A stretch of 64,000 nucleotides of DNA, taken from positions 2,406,501 to 2,470,500 of the forward strand of contig NW_027476092.1 in the NCBI RefSeq assembly GCF_051020955.1, written 5' to 3'. The notes beneath the pieces were generated by a model. That model was not told where the DNA came from. It ran no database searches and saw nothing but the letters and a program-made list of their open reading frames with translations. This document shows, piece after piece, positions 22,216 to 35,491 of this stretch (position 1 is its first letter; every line of letters begins with the position of its first letter). Made by a program: the position numbers and the translations under genes. This DNA comes from Megalopta genalis. Taxonomy: Eukaryota > Arthropoda > Insecta > Hymenoptera > Halictidae.

Positions 22216-23595
22216 CAGTTGTTAATTTGTTCATTTGTTCATTTTTTTCATTTGTTCATTTGTTAATTTTTTCATATGTTCATTTGTTCATTTGCTCATT
22301 TGCTCATTTGCTCATTTGTTCATTTGTTCATTTTTCATTTGTTCATTTGTTCATTTGTTCATTATTTCATTTGTTCATTTGTTCATTTGTTCATTTGATC
22401 ATTTGTTCATTTGTTCATTTTTTCAATTGTTCCTTTGTTCATTTGATCATTTGTTCATTTGTTCATTTCTTCATTTGTCCATTTGTTCATTTGTTCATTT
22501 GTCTATTTGTTCATTTGTTCATTTGTCCATTTGTTCATTTGTTCATTTGATCATTTGTTCATTTGTTCATTTGTCCATTTGTCCATTTGTCCATTTGTCC
22601 ATTTGTTCATTTGTCCATTTGTTCATTTATTCATTTGTTCATTTGTTCAGTTGTTCATTTGTCCATTTGTCCATTTGTCCATTTGTTCATTTGTCCATTT
22701 GTCCATTTGTTCATTTGTTCATTTGTCCATTTGTTCATTTGTTCATTTGTTCATTTGTTCATTTGTTCATTTGTTCACTTGTTCATTAGTTCATTTGTTC
22801 CTTTGTTCTTTTGTTCATTTGTTCATTTGTTCATTTGTCCATTTGTTCATTTGTCCATTTGTCCATTTGTTCATTTGTTCATTTGTCCATTTGTTCATTT
22901 GTTCATTTTTCATTTGTTCATTTGTTCATTTGTTCATTTGTTCATTATTTCATTTGTTCATTATTTCATTTGTTCATTCGTTCACTTGTTCATTCGTTCA
23001 CTTGTTCATTCGTTCACTTGTTCACTTGTTCATTTGTTCATTTGTTCATTTGTTCATTCGTTCATTCGTTCACTTGTTCATTCGTTCACTTGTTCAATTG
23101 TTCATTTGTTCTTTTTTTCATTTGTTCATTTGCTTATTTGTTCATTTGTTTCATTTGTTCATTTGTTCATTTGTTCATTTGTTCATTTGTCCATTTGTTC
23201 ATTTGTTCATTTGTTCATTTGTCCATTTGTCCATTTGTTCATTTGTTCATTTGTTCATTTGTTCATTTGTTCATTTGTTCATTTATTCATTTGTTCATTT
23301 GTCCATTTGTTCATTTGTTCATTTGTTCATTTGTTCATTTGTTCATTTGTTCATTTGTTCATTTGTTCATTTGTTCATTTGTTCATTTGTTCATTTGTTC
23401 ATTTGTTCATTTGTTCATTTGTTCATTTGTTCATTTGTTCATTTGCTCATTTGTTCATTTGTTCATTTGTTCATTTGTTCATTTGTTCATTTGTTCATTT
23501 GTTCATTTGTTCATTTGTTCATTTGTTCATTTGTTCATTTGTTCATTTGTTCATTTGTTCATTTGTTCATTTGTTCATTTGTTCATTTGTTCATT
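22216..23595 (+). repeat. K + X module with pure-run extension
   Basis: K at 22216, then X without its second half-cluster near 22820 (the usual ATTCTTC unit after TTCCTTTG is missing). An almost pure run with a single GCTC near 23446 fills 23310-23595. TTAGTTC ends it, but the GTAA unit that normally opens Y is absent here. Confidence 0.83.
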
Positions 23596-24790
23596 AGTTC
23601 ATTTGTTCATTTGTTCATTTGTTCATTTGTTCATTTGTTCATTTGTTCATTTGTTCAATTGTTCATTTGTTCTTTTGTTCATTTGTTCATGTGCTTATTT
23701 GTTCATTTGTTCATTTGTTCAGTTGTTAATTTGTTCATTTGTTCATTTTTTTCATTTGTTCATTTGTTCATTTTTTCATATGTTCATTTGTTCATTTGTT
23801 CATTTGCTCATTTGCTCATTTGCTCATTTGTTCATTTGTTCATTTTTCATTTGTTCATTTGTTCATTTGTTCATTATTTCATTTGTTCATTGGTTCATTT
23901 GATCATTTGATCATTTGTTCATTTGTTCAATTGTCCATTTGTTCATTTGTTCATTTGTTCATTTGATAATTTGTTCATTTGTTCAGTTGTTCATTTGTCC
24001 ATTTGTCCATTTGTTCATTTGTCTATTTCTTCATTTGTTCATTTGTCCATTTGTTCATTTGTTCATTTGATCATTTGTTCATTTGTTCATTTGTTCATTT
24101 GTCCATTTGTCCATTTTTCCATTTGTTCATTTGTCCATTTGTTCATTTGTTCATTTATTCATTTGTACATTTGTTCATTTGTCCATTTGTCCATTTGTCC
24201 ATTTGTTCATTTGTCCATTTGTCCATTTGTTCATTTGTTCATTTGTTCATTTGTTCATTTGTTCATTTGTTCATTTGTTCATTTGTTCATTTGTTCTTTT
24301 GTTCATTTGTTCATTTGTTCATTTGTTCATTCTTCATTTGTTCATTTGTTCATTTGTTCATTTGTTCATTTGCTCATTTGCTCATTTGCTTATTTGTTCA
24401 TTTGTTCATTTTTCATTTGTTCATTTGTTCATTTGTTCATTTGTTCATTATTTCATTTGTTCATTTGTTCATTTGTTCATTTGTTCATTTGTTCATTTGT
24501 TCATTTGTTCATTTGTTCATTTGTTCATTTGTTCAATTGTTCATTTGTTCTTTTGTTCATTTGTTCATTTGTTATTTGTTCATTTGTTCATTTGTTCATT
24601 TGTTCATTTGTTCATTTGTTCATTTGTTAATTTGTTCAGTTGTTCATTTTTTTCATTTGTTCATTTCTTAATTTTTTCATATGTTCATTTGTTCATTTGT
24701 TCATTTGCTCATTTGCTCATTTGCTCATTTGTTCATTTGTTCATTTTTCATTTGTTCATTTGTTCATTTGTTTATTTGTTCATTTGTTCA
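23596..24790 (+). repeat. Y + Y2 and truncated Z
   Basis: CAATTG, CATGTGCTT, K, Y2, ATTATTTC, GTTATTTG, TTCTTAA, CATATG, GCTC triplet, ATTTTTC, GTTTATTTG, then a break near 24790. The K here ends in GTTCATTTTTTC rather than GTTAATTTTTTC, and the CAATTG at about 23930 is followed by GTCC rather than GTTC. Confidence 0.83.
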
Positions 24791-25560
24791 TTTGTTCATT
24801 AGTTCATTTGTTCATTTGTTCATTTGTTCATTTGTTCATTTGTTCAATTTTCATTTGTTCATTTGTTCATTTGTTCAATTTTCATTTGTTCATTTGTTCA
24901 TTTGTTCATTTGTTCATTTGTTCATTTGTTCATTTGTTCATTTGTTCATTTGAACATTTGTTCATTCGCTTTATTTGTTCATTCGTTCATTAGTTCATTT
25001 GTTCATTAGTTCATTTGTCCATTTGTGCATTTGTTCACTTGTTCATTTTTTCATTTGTTCGTTTGTTCATTTGTTCGTTTGTTCGTTTGTTCGTTTGTTC
25101 ATTTGTTGATTTGTTCATTTGTTCGTTTGTTCATTTGTTGATTTGTTCATTTGTTCATTTGTTCGTTTGTTCATTTGTTCGTTTGTTCGTTTGTTCATTT
25201 GTTCATTGGTTCATTTGTTCATTTGTTCATTTGTTCATTTGTTCATTTGTTCATTCGTTCATTCGTTCACTTGTTCACTCGTTCACTTGTTCACTTGTTC
25301 ATTTGTTCATTTGTTCATTCGTTCATTCGTTCACTTGTTCATTCGTTCACTTGTTCAATTGTTCATTTGTTCTTTTGTTCATTTGTTCATTTGCTTATTT
25401 GTTCATTTGTTCATTTGTTCATTTGTTCAGTTGTTAATTTGTTAATTTGTTCATTTGTTCACTTGTTCACTTGTTCATTTGTTCACTTGTTCATTTGTTC
25501 ATATGTTCATTTGTTCATTTGTTCATATGTTCATTTGTTCATTTGTTCATTTGTTCATTT
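24791..25560 (+). repeat. Z right-end remnant + M module, copy 2
   Basis: TTAGTTC and CAATTTTC units join straight to GAAC (24953), GTGC, TTTTTTC and the M order up to the double TTAA. About 1.85 kb of Z (ATTCGTTC block, GCTC run, ATTCTTC triplet) is absent between 24790 and 24953 compared with 30347-32572. M itself stops after CATATG and joins the TTCTTTTG units of the next segment. Confidence 0.83.
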
Positions 25561-27185
25561 GTTCTTTTGTTCTTTTGTTCTTTTGTTCATTTGTTCATTT
25601 GCTTATTTGTTCATTTGTTCATTTGTTCATTTGATCAGTTGTTAATTTGTTCATTTGTTCATTTTTTTCATTTGATCATTTGTTAATTTTTTCATATGTT
25701 CATTTGTTCATTTGTTCATTTGCTCATTTACTCATTTGCTCATTTGTTCATTTGTTCATTTTTCATTTGTTCATTTGTTCATTTGTTCATTATTTCATTT
25801 GTTCATTTGTTCATTTGTTCATTTGATCATTTGTTCATTTGTTCATTTGTTCAATTGTTCATTTGTTCATTTGTTCATTTGTTCATTTGTTCATTTGTTC
25901 ATTTGATCATTTGTTCATTTGTTCATTTCTTCATTTGTCCATTTGTCCATTTGTTCATTCGTTCACTTGTTCATTCGTTCACTTGTTCAATTGTTCATTT
26001 GTCCTTTTTTTCATTTGTTCATTTGCTTATTTGTTCATTTGTTCATTTGTTCATTTGTTCACTTGTTCATTTGTTCATTTGTTCATTTGTTCATTTGTTC
26101 ATTTGTCCATTTGTTCATTTGTTCATTTGTTCATTTGTCCATTTGTCCATTTGTTCATTTGTTCATTTGTTCATTTGTTCATTTGTTCATTTGTTCATTT
26201 GTTCATTTGTTCATTTGTTCATTTGATCATTTGATCATTTGTTCATTTGTTCATTTGTTCATTTGTCCATTTGTCCATTTGTTCATTTGTTCATTTGTTC
26301 ATTTGTTCATTTGTTCATTTGTTCATTTGTTCATTTGTTCATTTGTTCATTTGTTCATTTGTTCATTTGTTCATTTGTTCATTTGTTCATTTGTTCATTT
26401 GTTCATTTGTTCATTTGTTCATTTGTTCATTTGTTCATTTGTTCATTTGTTCATTTGTTCATTTGTTCATTTGTTCATTTGTTCATTTGTTCATTTGTTC
26501 ATTTGTTCATTTGTTCATTTGTTCATTTGTTCATTTGTTCATTTGTTCATTTGTTCATTTGTTCATTTGTTCATTTGTTCATTTGTTCATTTGTTCATTT
26601 GTTCATTTGTTCATTTGTTCATTTGTTCATTTGTTCATTTGTTCATTTGTTCATTTGTTCATTTGTTCATTTGTTCATTTGTTCATTTGTTCATTTGAAC
26701 ATTTGTCCATTCGCTTTATTTGTTCATTCGTTTTATTTGTTCATTTGTTCATTAGTTCATTTGTCCATTTGTGCATTTGTTCACTTGTTCATTTGTTCAT
26801 TTGTTCGTTTGTTCATTTGTTCGTTTGTTCGTTTGTTCGTTTGTTCATTTGTTGATTTGTTCATTTGTTCATTTGTTCATTTGTTCGTTTGTTCATTTGT
26901 TCGTTTGTTCGTTTGTTCGTTTGTTCATTTGTTCATTGGTTCATTTGTTCATTTGTTCATTTGTTCATTTGTTCATTTGTTCATTTGTTCATTCGTTCAT
27001 GCGTTCACTTGTTCACTCGTTCACTTGTTCACTTGTTCATTTGTACATTTGTTCATTCGTTCATTCGTTCACTTGTTCATTCGTTCACTTGTTCAATTGT
27101 TCATTTGTTCTTTTGTTCATTTGTTCATTTGCTTATTTGTTCATTTGTTCATTTGTTCATTTGTTCAGTTGTTAATTTGTTAATT
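25561..27185 (+). repeat. Distant copy of the 1.75-kb unit
   Basis: GATCAG 25632, ACTC near 25732, CATTCGTTCACTTG, GTCC clusters, pure run, GAAC 26698, GTGC near 26771, N order, double TTAA. It corresponds to 7630-9340, about 17.9 kb to the left. Private changes include TTTGTCCTTTTTTTC near 26000 and GTCCATTCGC after GAAC. Confidence 0.87.
26281..26697 (+). repeat. Pure canonical run (~52 units)
   Basis: Uninterrupted ATTTGTTC between two GTCC units and the GAAC unit. It is the third member of the set 6577-7170 and 8352-8868, shorter again and with two instead of four GTCC units at its left edge. Confidence 0.95.
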
Positions 27186-27869
27186 TGTTCATTTGTTCAC
27201 TTGTTCACTTGTTCATTTGTTCATATGTTCATTTGTTCATTTGTTCATATGTTCATTTGTTCATATGTTCATTTGTTCATATGTTCATATGTTCATTTGT
27301 TCATTTGTTCATTTGTTCATTTGTTCATTTGTTCATTTGTTCATTTGTTCATTTGTTCATTTGTTCATTATTTCATTTGTTCATTTGTTCATTTGTTCAT
27401 TTGTTCATTTGTTCATTTGTTCATTTGTTCACTTGTTCAATTGTTCATTTGTTCTTTTGTTCATTTGTTCATTTGCTTATTTGTTCATTTGTTCATTTGT
27501 TCTTTTGTTCAGTTGTTAATTTGTTAATTTGTTCATTTGTTCACTTGTTCACTTGTTCATTTGTTCATATGTTCATTTGTTCATTTGTTCATATGTTCAT
27601 TTGTTCATTTGTTCATATGTTCATTTGTTCATATGTTCATATGTTCATTTGTTCATTTGTTCATTTGTTCATTTGTTCATTTGTTCATTTGTTCATTTGT
27701 TCATTTGTTCATTTGTTCATTTGTTCATTTGTTCATTTGTTCATTTGTTCATTTGTTCATTTGTTCATTTGTTCATTTGTTCAATTGTTCATTTGTTCTT
27801 TTGTTCATTTGTTCTTTTGTTCATTTGTTCTTTTGCTTATTTGTTCATTTGTTCATTTGTTCATTTGTT
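27186..27869 (+). repeat. Two CATATG sub-units
   Basis: Two copies 344 bp apart (27185, 27529) of double TTAA, CACTTG pair, several CATATG, canonical run. They match 9340/9724 and 14111/14463. The second ends in repeated TTCTTTTG units and leads into K. Confidence 0.85.
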
Positions 27870-29270
27870 CAGTTGTTAATTTGTTCATTTGTTCATTTTT
27901 TTCATTTGTTCATTTGTTAATTTTTTCATATGTTCATTTGTTCATTTGCTCATTTGCTCATTTGCTCATTTGTTCATTTGTTCATTTTTCATTTGTTCAT
28001 TTGTTCATTTGTTCATTATTTCATTTGTTCATTTGTTCATTTGTTCATTTGATCATTTGTTCATTTGTGCATTTTTTCAATTGTTCCTTTGTTCATTTGA
28101 TCATTTGTTCATTTGTTCATTTGTCCATTTGTCCATTTGTCCATTTGTCCATTTGTTCATTTGTTCATTTGTCTATTTGTTCATTTGTTCATTTGTCCAT
28201 TTGTTCATTTGTTCATTTGATCATTTGTTCATTTGTTCATTTGTCCATTTGTCCATTTGTCCATTTGTCCATTTGTTCATTTGTCCATTTGTTCATTTAT
28301 TCATTTGTTCATTTGTTCAGTTGTTCATTTGTCCATTTGTCCATTTGTCCATTTGTTCATTTGTCCATTTGTCCATTTGTTCATTTGTTCATTTGTCCAT
28401 TTGTTCATTTGTTCATTTGTTCATTTGTTCATTTGTTCATTTGTTCACTTGTTCATTAGTTCATTTGTTCCTTTGTTCTTTTGTTCATTTGTTCCTTTGT
28501 TCTTTTGTTCATTTGTTCATTTGTTCATTTGTTCATTCTTCATTTGTTCATTTGTTCATTTGTTCATTTGTTCATTTGTTCATTTGTCCATTTGTCCATT
28601 TGTCCATTTGTTCATTTGTCCATTTGTCCATTTGTTCATTTGTTCATTTGTCCATTTGTTCATTTGTTCAGTTTTCATTTGTTCATTTGTTCATTTGTTC
28701 ATTTGTTCATTATTTCATTTGTTCATTCGTTCACTTGTTCATTCGTTCACTTGTTCATTCGTTCACTTGTTCATTCGTTCACTTGTTCACTTGTTCATTT
28801 GTTCATTTGTTCATTTGTTCATTCGTTCTTCGTTCACTTGTTCATTCGTTCACTTGTTCAATTGTTCATTTGTTCTTTTTTTCATTTGTTCATTTGCTTA
28901 TTTGTTCATTTGTTTCATTTGTTCATTTGTTCATTTGTTCATTTGTCCATTTGTTCATTTGTTCATTTGTTCATTTGTCCATTTGTCCATTTGTTCATTT
29001 GTTCATTTGTTCATTTGTTCATTTGTTCATTTGTTCATTTATTCATTTGTTCATTTGTCCATTTGTTCATTTGTTCATTTGTTCATTTGTTCATTTGTTC
29101 ATTTGTTCATTTGTTCATTTGTTCATTTGTTCATTTGTTCATTTGCTCATTTGTTCATTTGTTCATTTGTTCATTTGTTCATTTGTTCATTTGTTCATTT
29201 GTTCATTTGTTCATTTGTTCATTTGTTCATTTGTTCATTTGTTCATTAGTTCATTTGTTCATTAGTTCAT
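27870..29270 (+). repeat. K + X module with pure-run extension
   Basis: K at 27870, then X with GTGCATTTTTTCAATTG (private GTGC), a doubled TTCCTTTGTTCTTTTG near 28470-28505, CAGTTTTC where other copies have CATTTTTC (near 28669), and a CATTCGTTCTTCGTTC unit near 28821. The pure-run extension has one GCTC near 29150. It ends at GTAA (29281). Confidence 0.85.
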
Positions 29271-30346
29271 TTGTCCATTTGTAAATTTGTTCACTTGTTC
29301 ATTTGTTCATTTGTTCATTTGTTCATTTGTTCATTTGCTCATTTGTTCATTTGTTCATTTTTCATTTGTTCATTATTTCATTTGTTCATTTGTTCATTTG
29401 TTCATTTGTTCATTTGTTCAATTGTTCATTTGTTCTTTTGTTCATTTGTTCATGTGCTTATTTGTTCATTTGTTCATTTGTTCAGTTGTTAATTTGTTCA
29501 TTTGTTCATTTTTTTCATTTGTTCATTTGTTAATTTTTTCATATGTTCATTTGTTCATTTGTTCATTTGCTCATTTGCTCATTTGCTCATTTGTTCATTT
29601 GTTCATTTTTCATTTGTTCATTTGTTCATTTGTTCATTATTTCATTTGTTCATTGGTTCATTTGATCATTTGATCATTTGTTCATTTGTTCAATTGTTCA
29701 TTTGTTCATTTGTTCATTTGTTCATTTGATAATTTGTTCATTTGTTCAGTTGTTCATTTGTCCATTTGTCCATTTGTTCATTTGTCTATTTCTTCATTTG
29801 TTCATTTGTCCATTTGTTCATTTGTTCATTTGATCATTTGTTCATTTGTTCATTTGTTCATTTGTCCATTTGTCCATTTTTCCATTTGTTCATTTGTCCA
29901 TTTGTTCATTTGTTCATTTATTCATTTGTACATTTGTTCATTTGTCCATTTGTCCATTTGTCCATTTGTTCATTTGTCCATTTGTCCATTTGTTCATTTG
30001 TTCATTTGTTCATTTGTTCATTTGTTCTTTTGTTCATTTGTTCATTTGTTCATTTGTTCATTCTTCATTTGTTCATTTGTTCATTTGTTCATTTGTTCAT
30101 TTGCTCATTTGCTCATTTGCTTATTTGTTCATTTGTTCATTTTTCATTTGTTCATTTGTTCATTTGTTCATTTGTTCATTATTTCATTTGTTCATTTGTT
30201 CATTTGTTCATTTGTTCATTTGTTCATTTGTTCATTTGTTCATTTGTTCAATTGTTCATTTGTTCTTTTGTTCATTTGTTCATTTGTTATTTGTTCATTT
30301 GTTCATTTGTTCATTTGTTCATTTGTTCATTTGTTAATTTGTTCAG
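29271..30346 (+). repeat. Y + Y2 modules
   Basis: GTAA, GCTC, ATTATTTC, CAATTG, CATGTGCTT, K (29483), CATTGG with paired GATC, GATAATTTG, GTCC, TTTTTCCATTTG, GTACATTTG, ATTCTTC, GCTT, ATTATTTC. It matches 43190-44353, with shorter canonical runs in Y. Confidence 0.86.
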
Positions 30347-32509
30347 TTGTTCATTTTTTTCATTTGTTCATTTCTTAATTTTTCCATATGTTCATTTGTT
30401 CATTTGTTCATTTGCTCATTTGCTCATTTGCTCATTTGTTCATTTGTTCATTTTTCATTTGTTCATTTGTTCATTTGTTTATTTGTTCATTTGTTCATTT
30501 GTTCATTTGTTCATTTGTTCATTTGTTCATTTGTTCGTTTGTTCATTTGTTCGTTTGTTCATTTGTTCGTTTGTTAATTTGTTCGTTTGTTCATTCGTTC
30601 ATTTATCCATTTGTTCATTTGTTCATTTGTCCATTTGTTCATTTGTTGATTTGTAGATTTGTTCATTCGTTCATTCGTTCATTCGTTCATTCGTTCATTG
30701 GTTCATTCGTTCATTCGTTCATTCGTTCATTCGTTCATTCGTTCATTCGTTCATTCGTTCATTCGTTCATTTGTCCATTTGTCCATTTGTTCAATTGTTC
30801 ATTTGTTCATTCGTTTTATTTGTTCATTTGTTCATTTGTTCATTTGTTCATTTGTTCATTTGTTCATTTGTTCATTTGCTCATTTGCTCATTTGCTCATT
30901 TGTTCATTTGTTAATTTGTTCATTTGTTCATTTCTTCATTTGTTCATTTCTTCATTTGTTCATTTGTTCATTTGTTCATTTGTTCATTTGTTCATTTGTT
31001 CATTTGTTCATTTGTTCATTTGTTCAGTTGTTCATTTGTTCATTTGTTCATTTGTTCATTTGTTCATTTGTTCATTTGTTCATTTGTTCATTTGCTCATT
31101 TGCTCATTTGCTCATTTGCTCATTTGCTCATTTGCTCATTTGCTCATTTGCTCATTTGCTAATTTGTTCATTTGTTCATTTTTCATTTGTTCATTTGTTC
31201 ATTTGTTCATTTGCTCATTTGTTCATTTGTTCATTTTTCATTTGTTCATTTGTTCATTTGTTCATTTGTTCATTATTTCATTTGTTCATTTGTTCATTTG
31301 TTCAATTGTTCATTTGTTAATTGGTTCATTTGATCATTTGTTCATTTGTTCATTTCTTCATTTGTCCATTTGTCCATTTGTTCATTTGTCTATTTCTTCA
31401 TTTGTTCATTTGTCCATTTGTCCATTTGTTCATTTGTCTATTTCTTCATTTGTTCATTTGTCCATTTGTTCATTTGTTCATTTGTTCATTTGTTCATTTG
31501 TTCATATGTTCATTTGTTCATTTGTCCATTTGTTCATTTGTTCATTTGTTCATTTGTTCATTTGTTCATATGTTCATTTGTTCATTTGTTCATTTGTTCA
31601 TTTGTTCATTAGTTCATTTGTCCATTTGTTCATTTGTTCATTTGTTCATTCTTCACTTGTTCATTTGTTCATTTGCCCATTCTTCATTTGTTCATTTGTA
31701 CAATTGTTCATTTGTTCATTTGTTCATTTGTTCATTTGTTCATTTGATCATTTGTTCATTTGTTCATTTGTTCATTTGTCCATTTGATCATTTGTTCATT
31801 TGTTCATTTGTTCATTAGTTCATTTGTTCATTTGTTCATTTGTTCATTTGTTCATTTGTTCATTAGTTCATTTGTCCATTTGTTCATTTGTTCATTTGTT
31901 CATTCTTCACTTGTTGATTTGTTCATTTGTTCATTCTTCATTTGTTCATTTGTACAATTGTTCATTTGTTCATTTGTTCATTTGTTCATTTGTTCATTTG
32001 TTCATTTGTTCATTTGTTCATATGTTCATTTGTTCATTTGTTCATTTGTTCATTTGTTCATTAGTTCATTTGTCCATTTGTTCATTTGTTCATTTGTTCA
32101 TTCTTCACTTGTTCATTTGTTCATTTGTCCATTCTTCATTTGTTCATTTGTACAATTGTTCATTTGTTCATTTGTTCATTTGTTCATTTGATCATTTGTT
32201 CATTTGTTCATTTGTTCATTTGTTCATTTGTTCATTTGTTCATTTGTTCATTTGTCCATTTGTTCATTTGTTCATTTGTTCATTTGTTCATTTGTTCATT
32301 AGTTCATTTGTTCATTTGTTCATTTGTTCATTTGTTCATTTGTTCATTTGTTCATTTGTTCATTTGTTCATTTGTTCATTTGTTCATTTGTTCAATTTTC
32401 ATTTGTTCATTTGTTCATTTGTTCATTTGTTCATTTGTTCATTTGTTCATTTGTTCATTTCTTCATTTGTTCATTTGTTCATTTGTTCATTTGTTCATTT
32501 GTTCATTTG
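30347..32509 (+). repeat. Z module, copy 2 (full)
   Basis: Full Z order with ATTCGTTC block 30663-30768, GCTC run near 31092-31160 and the ATTCTTC triplet 31610-32190. It begins TTCTTAATTTTTCC (C instead of TC), a change shared with the copy at 36427 but not with 18577, 24640, 44354 or 62374. A CAGTTG unit near 31025 is shared with 37097 and 55117. Confidence 0.87.
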
Positions 32510-33759
32510 AACATTTGTTCATTCGCTTTATTTGTTCATTCGTTCATTAGTTCATTTGTTCATTAGTTCATTTGTCCATTTGTGCATTTGTTCACTTGTT
32601 CATTTTTTCATTTGTTCGTTTGTTCATTTGTTCGTTTGTTCGTTTGTTCGTTTGTTCATTTGTTGATTTGTTCATTTGTTCGTTTGTTCATTTGTTGATT
32701 TGTTCATTTGTTCATTTGTTCGTTTGTTCATTTGTTCGTTTGTTCGTTTGTTCGTTTGTTCATTTGTTCATTGGTTCATTTGTTCATTTGTTCATTTGTT
32801 CATTTGTTCATTCGTTCATTCGTTCACTTGTTCACTCGTTCACTTGTTCACTTGTTCATTTGTTCATTTGTTCATTCGTTCATTCGTTCACTTGTTCATT
32901 CGTTCACTTGTTCAATTGTTCATTTGTTCTTTAGTTCATTTGTTCATTTGCTTATTTGTTCATTTGTTCATTTGTTCATTTGTTCAGTTGTTAATTTGTT
33001 AATTTGTTCATTTGTTCACTTGTTCACTTGTTCATTTGTTCATATGTTGATTTGTTCATTTGTTCATATGTTCATTTGTTCATTTGTTCATTTGTTCATT
33101 TGTTCATTTGTTCATTTGTTCATCTGTTCATTTGTTCATTTGTTCATTTGTTCATTTGTTCATTTGTTCATTTGTTCTTTTGTTCACTTGTTCATTTGTT
33201 CATTTGTTCATTTGTTCATTCTTCATTTGTTCATTTGTTCATTTGTTCATTTGTTCATTTGTTCATTTGTTCATTTGTTCATTTGCTCATTTGCTCATTT
33301 GCTCATTTGTTCATTTGTTCATTTTTCATTTGTTCATTTGTTCATTTGTTCATTTGTTCATTATTTCATTTGTTCATTTGTTCATTTGTGCATTTGTTCA
33401 TTTGTTCATTTGTTCATTTGTCCATTTGTCCATTTGTTCATTTGTTCATTTGTTCATTTGTTCATTTGTTCATTTGTTCATTTGTTCATTTGTTCATTTG
33501 TTCATTTGTTCATTTGATCATTTGATCATTTGTTCATTTGTTCATTTGTTCATTTGTCCATTTGTCCATTTGTCCATTTGTCCATTTGTTCATTTGTTCA
33601 TTTGTTCATTTGTTCATATGTTCATTTGTTCATTTGTTCATTTGTTCATTTGTTCATTTGTTCATTTGTTCATTTGTTCATTTGTTCATTTGTTCATTTG
33701 TTCATTTGTTCATTTGTTCATTTGTTCATTTGTTCATTTGTTCATTTGTTCATTTGTTC
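32510..33759 (+). repeat. M module, copy 3
   Basis: GAAC (32510) through the double TTAA, CATATGTTG, ATCTGTTC, ATTCTTC, GCTC triplet, ATTATTTC, GTGC, GTCC, paired GATC, four GTCC, one CATATG and a pure run to 33759. A CACTTG after TTCTTTTG near 33185 is private. Confidence 0.85.
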
Positions 33760-34555
33760 ATTCGCTTTATTTGTTCATTCGTTTTATTTGTTCATTTGTT
33801 CATTAGTTCATTTGTCCATTTGTGCATTTGTTCACTTGTTCATTTGTTCATTTGTTCGTTTGTTCATTTGTTCGTTTGTTCGTTTGTTCGTTTGTTCATT
33901 TGTTGATTTGTTCATTTGTTCATTTGTTCATTTGTTCATTTGTTCGTTTGTTCATTTGTTCGTTTGTTCGTTTGTTCGTTTGTTCATTTGTTCATTGGTT
34001 CATTTGTTCATTTGTTCATTTGTTCATTTGTTCATTTGTTCATTCGTTCATGCGTTCACTTGTTCACTCGTTCACTTGTTCACTTGTTCATTTGTTCATT
34101 TGTTCATTCGTTCATTCGTTCACTTGTTCATTCGTTCACTTGTTCAATTGTTCATTTGTTCTTTTGTTCATTTGTTCATTTGCTTATTTGTTCATTTGTT
34201 CATTTGTTCATTTGTTCAGTTGTTAATTTGTTAATTTGTTCATTTGTTCACTTGTTCACTTGTTCATTTGTTCATATGTTCATTTGTTCATTTGTTCATA
34301 TGTTCATTTGTTCATATGTTCATATGTTCATTTGTTCATTTGTTCATTTGTTCATTTGTTCATTTGTTCATTTGTTCATTTGTTCATTTGTTCATTTGTT
34401 CATTTGTTCATTATTTCATTTGTTCATTTGTTCATTTGTTCATTTGTTCATTTGTTCATTTGTTCAATTGTTCATTTGTTCTTTTGTTCATTTGTTCTTT
34501 TGCTTATTTGTTCATTTGTTCATTTGTTCATTTGTTCAGTTGTTAATTTGTTCAT
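33760..34555 (+). repeat. N module, copy (no GAAC unit)
   Basis: It starts at CGCTTTATTTG without the usual preceding GAAC, as do the copies at about 39783 and 57822. It continues with GTGC, GTTTGTTC mix, CATTGG, CATGCG, CACTCG, CAATTG, GCTTATTTG, double TTAA, CATATG units, ATTATTTC, CAATTG and K start. Confidence 0.85.
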
Positions 34556-35491
34556 TTGTTCATTTTTTTCATTTGTTCATTTGTTAATTTTTTCATATGT
34601 TCATTTGTTCATTTGTTCATTTGTTCGTTTGTTCATTTGTTCGTTTGTTCGTTTGTTCGTTTGTTCATTTGTTCATTGGTTCATTTGTTCATTTGTTCAT
34701 TTGTTCATTTGTTCATTTGTTCATTCGTTCATGCGTTCACTTGTTCTCTCGTTCACTTGTTCACTTGTTCATTTGTTCATTTGTTCATTCGTTCATTTGT
34801 TCATTTGTTCATTTGTTCATTTGTTCATTTGTTCATTTGTTCATTTGTTCATTTGTTCATTTGTTCATTTGTTCATTTGTTCATTTGTTCATTTGTTCAT
34901 TTGTTCATTTGTTCATTTGTTCATTTGAACATTTGTTCATTCGCTTTATTTGTTCATTCGTTTTATTTGTTCATTTGTTCATTAGTTCATTTGTCCATTT
35001 GTGCATTTGTTCACTTGTTCATTTGTTCATTTGTTCGTTTGTTCATTTGTTCGTTTGTTCGTTTGTTCGTTTGTTCATTTGTTGATTTGTTCATTTGTTC
35101 ATTTGTTCATTTGTTCATTTGTTCGTTTGTTCATTTGTTCGTTTGTTCGTTTGTTCGTTTGTTCATTTGTTCATTGGTTCATTTGTTCATTTGTTCATTT
35201 GTTCATTTGTTCATTTGTTCATTCGTTCATGCGTTCACTTGTTCACTCGTTCACTTGTTCACTTGTTCATTTGTTCATTTGTTCATTCGTTCATTCGTTC
35301 ACTTGTTCATTCGTTCACTTGTTCAATTGTTCATTTGTTCTTTTGTTCATTTGTTCATTTGCTTATTTGTTCATTTGTTCATTTGTTCATTTGTTCAGTT
35401 GTTAATTTGTTAATTTGTTCATTTGTTCACTTGTTCACTTGTTCATTTGTTCATATGTTCATTTGTTCATTTGTTCATATGTTCATTTGTT
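34556..35491 (+). repeat. Second N module (N')
   Basis: After a shortened K (TTAATTTTTTCATATG) the array goes straight to GTTTGTTC mix, CATTGG, CATGCG and a private TTCTCTCG unit (near 34746), then a pure run, GAAC (34928) and a full N to the double TTAA and CATATG. TTCTCTCG recurs only at the matching places near 40758 and 58797. Confidence 0.85.
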
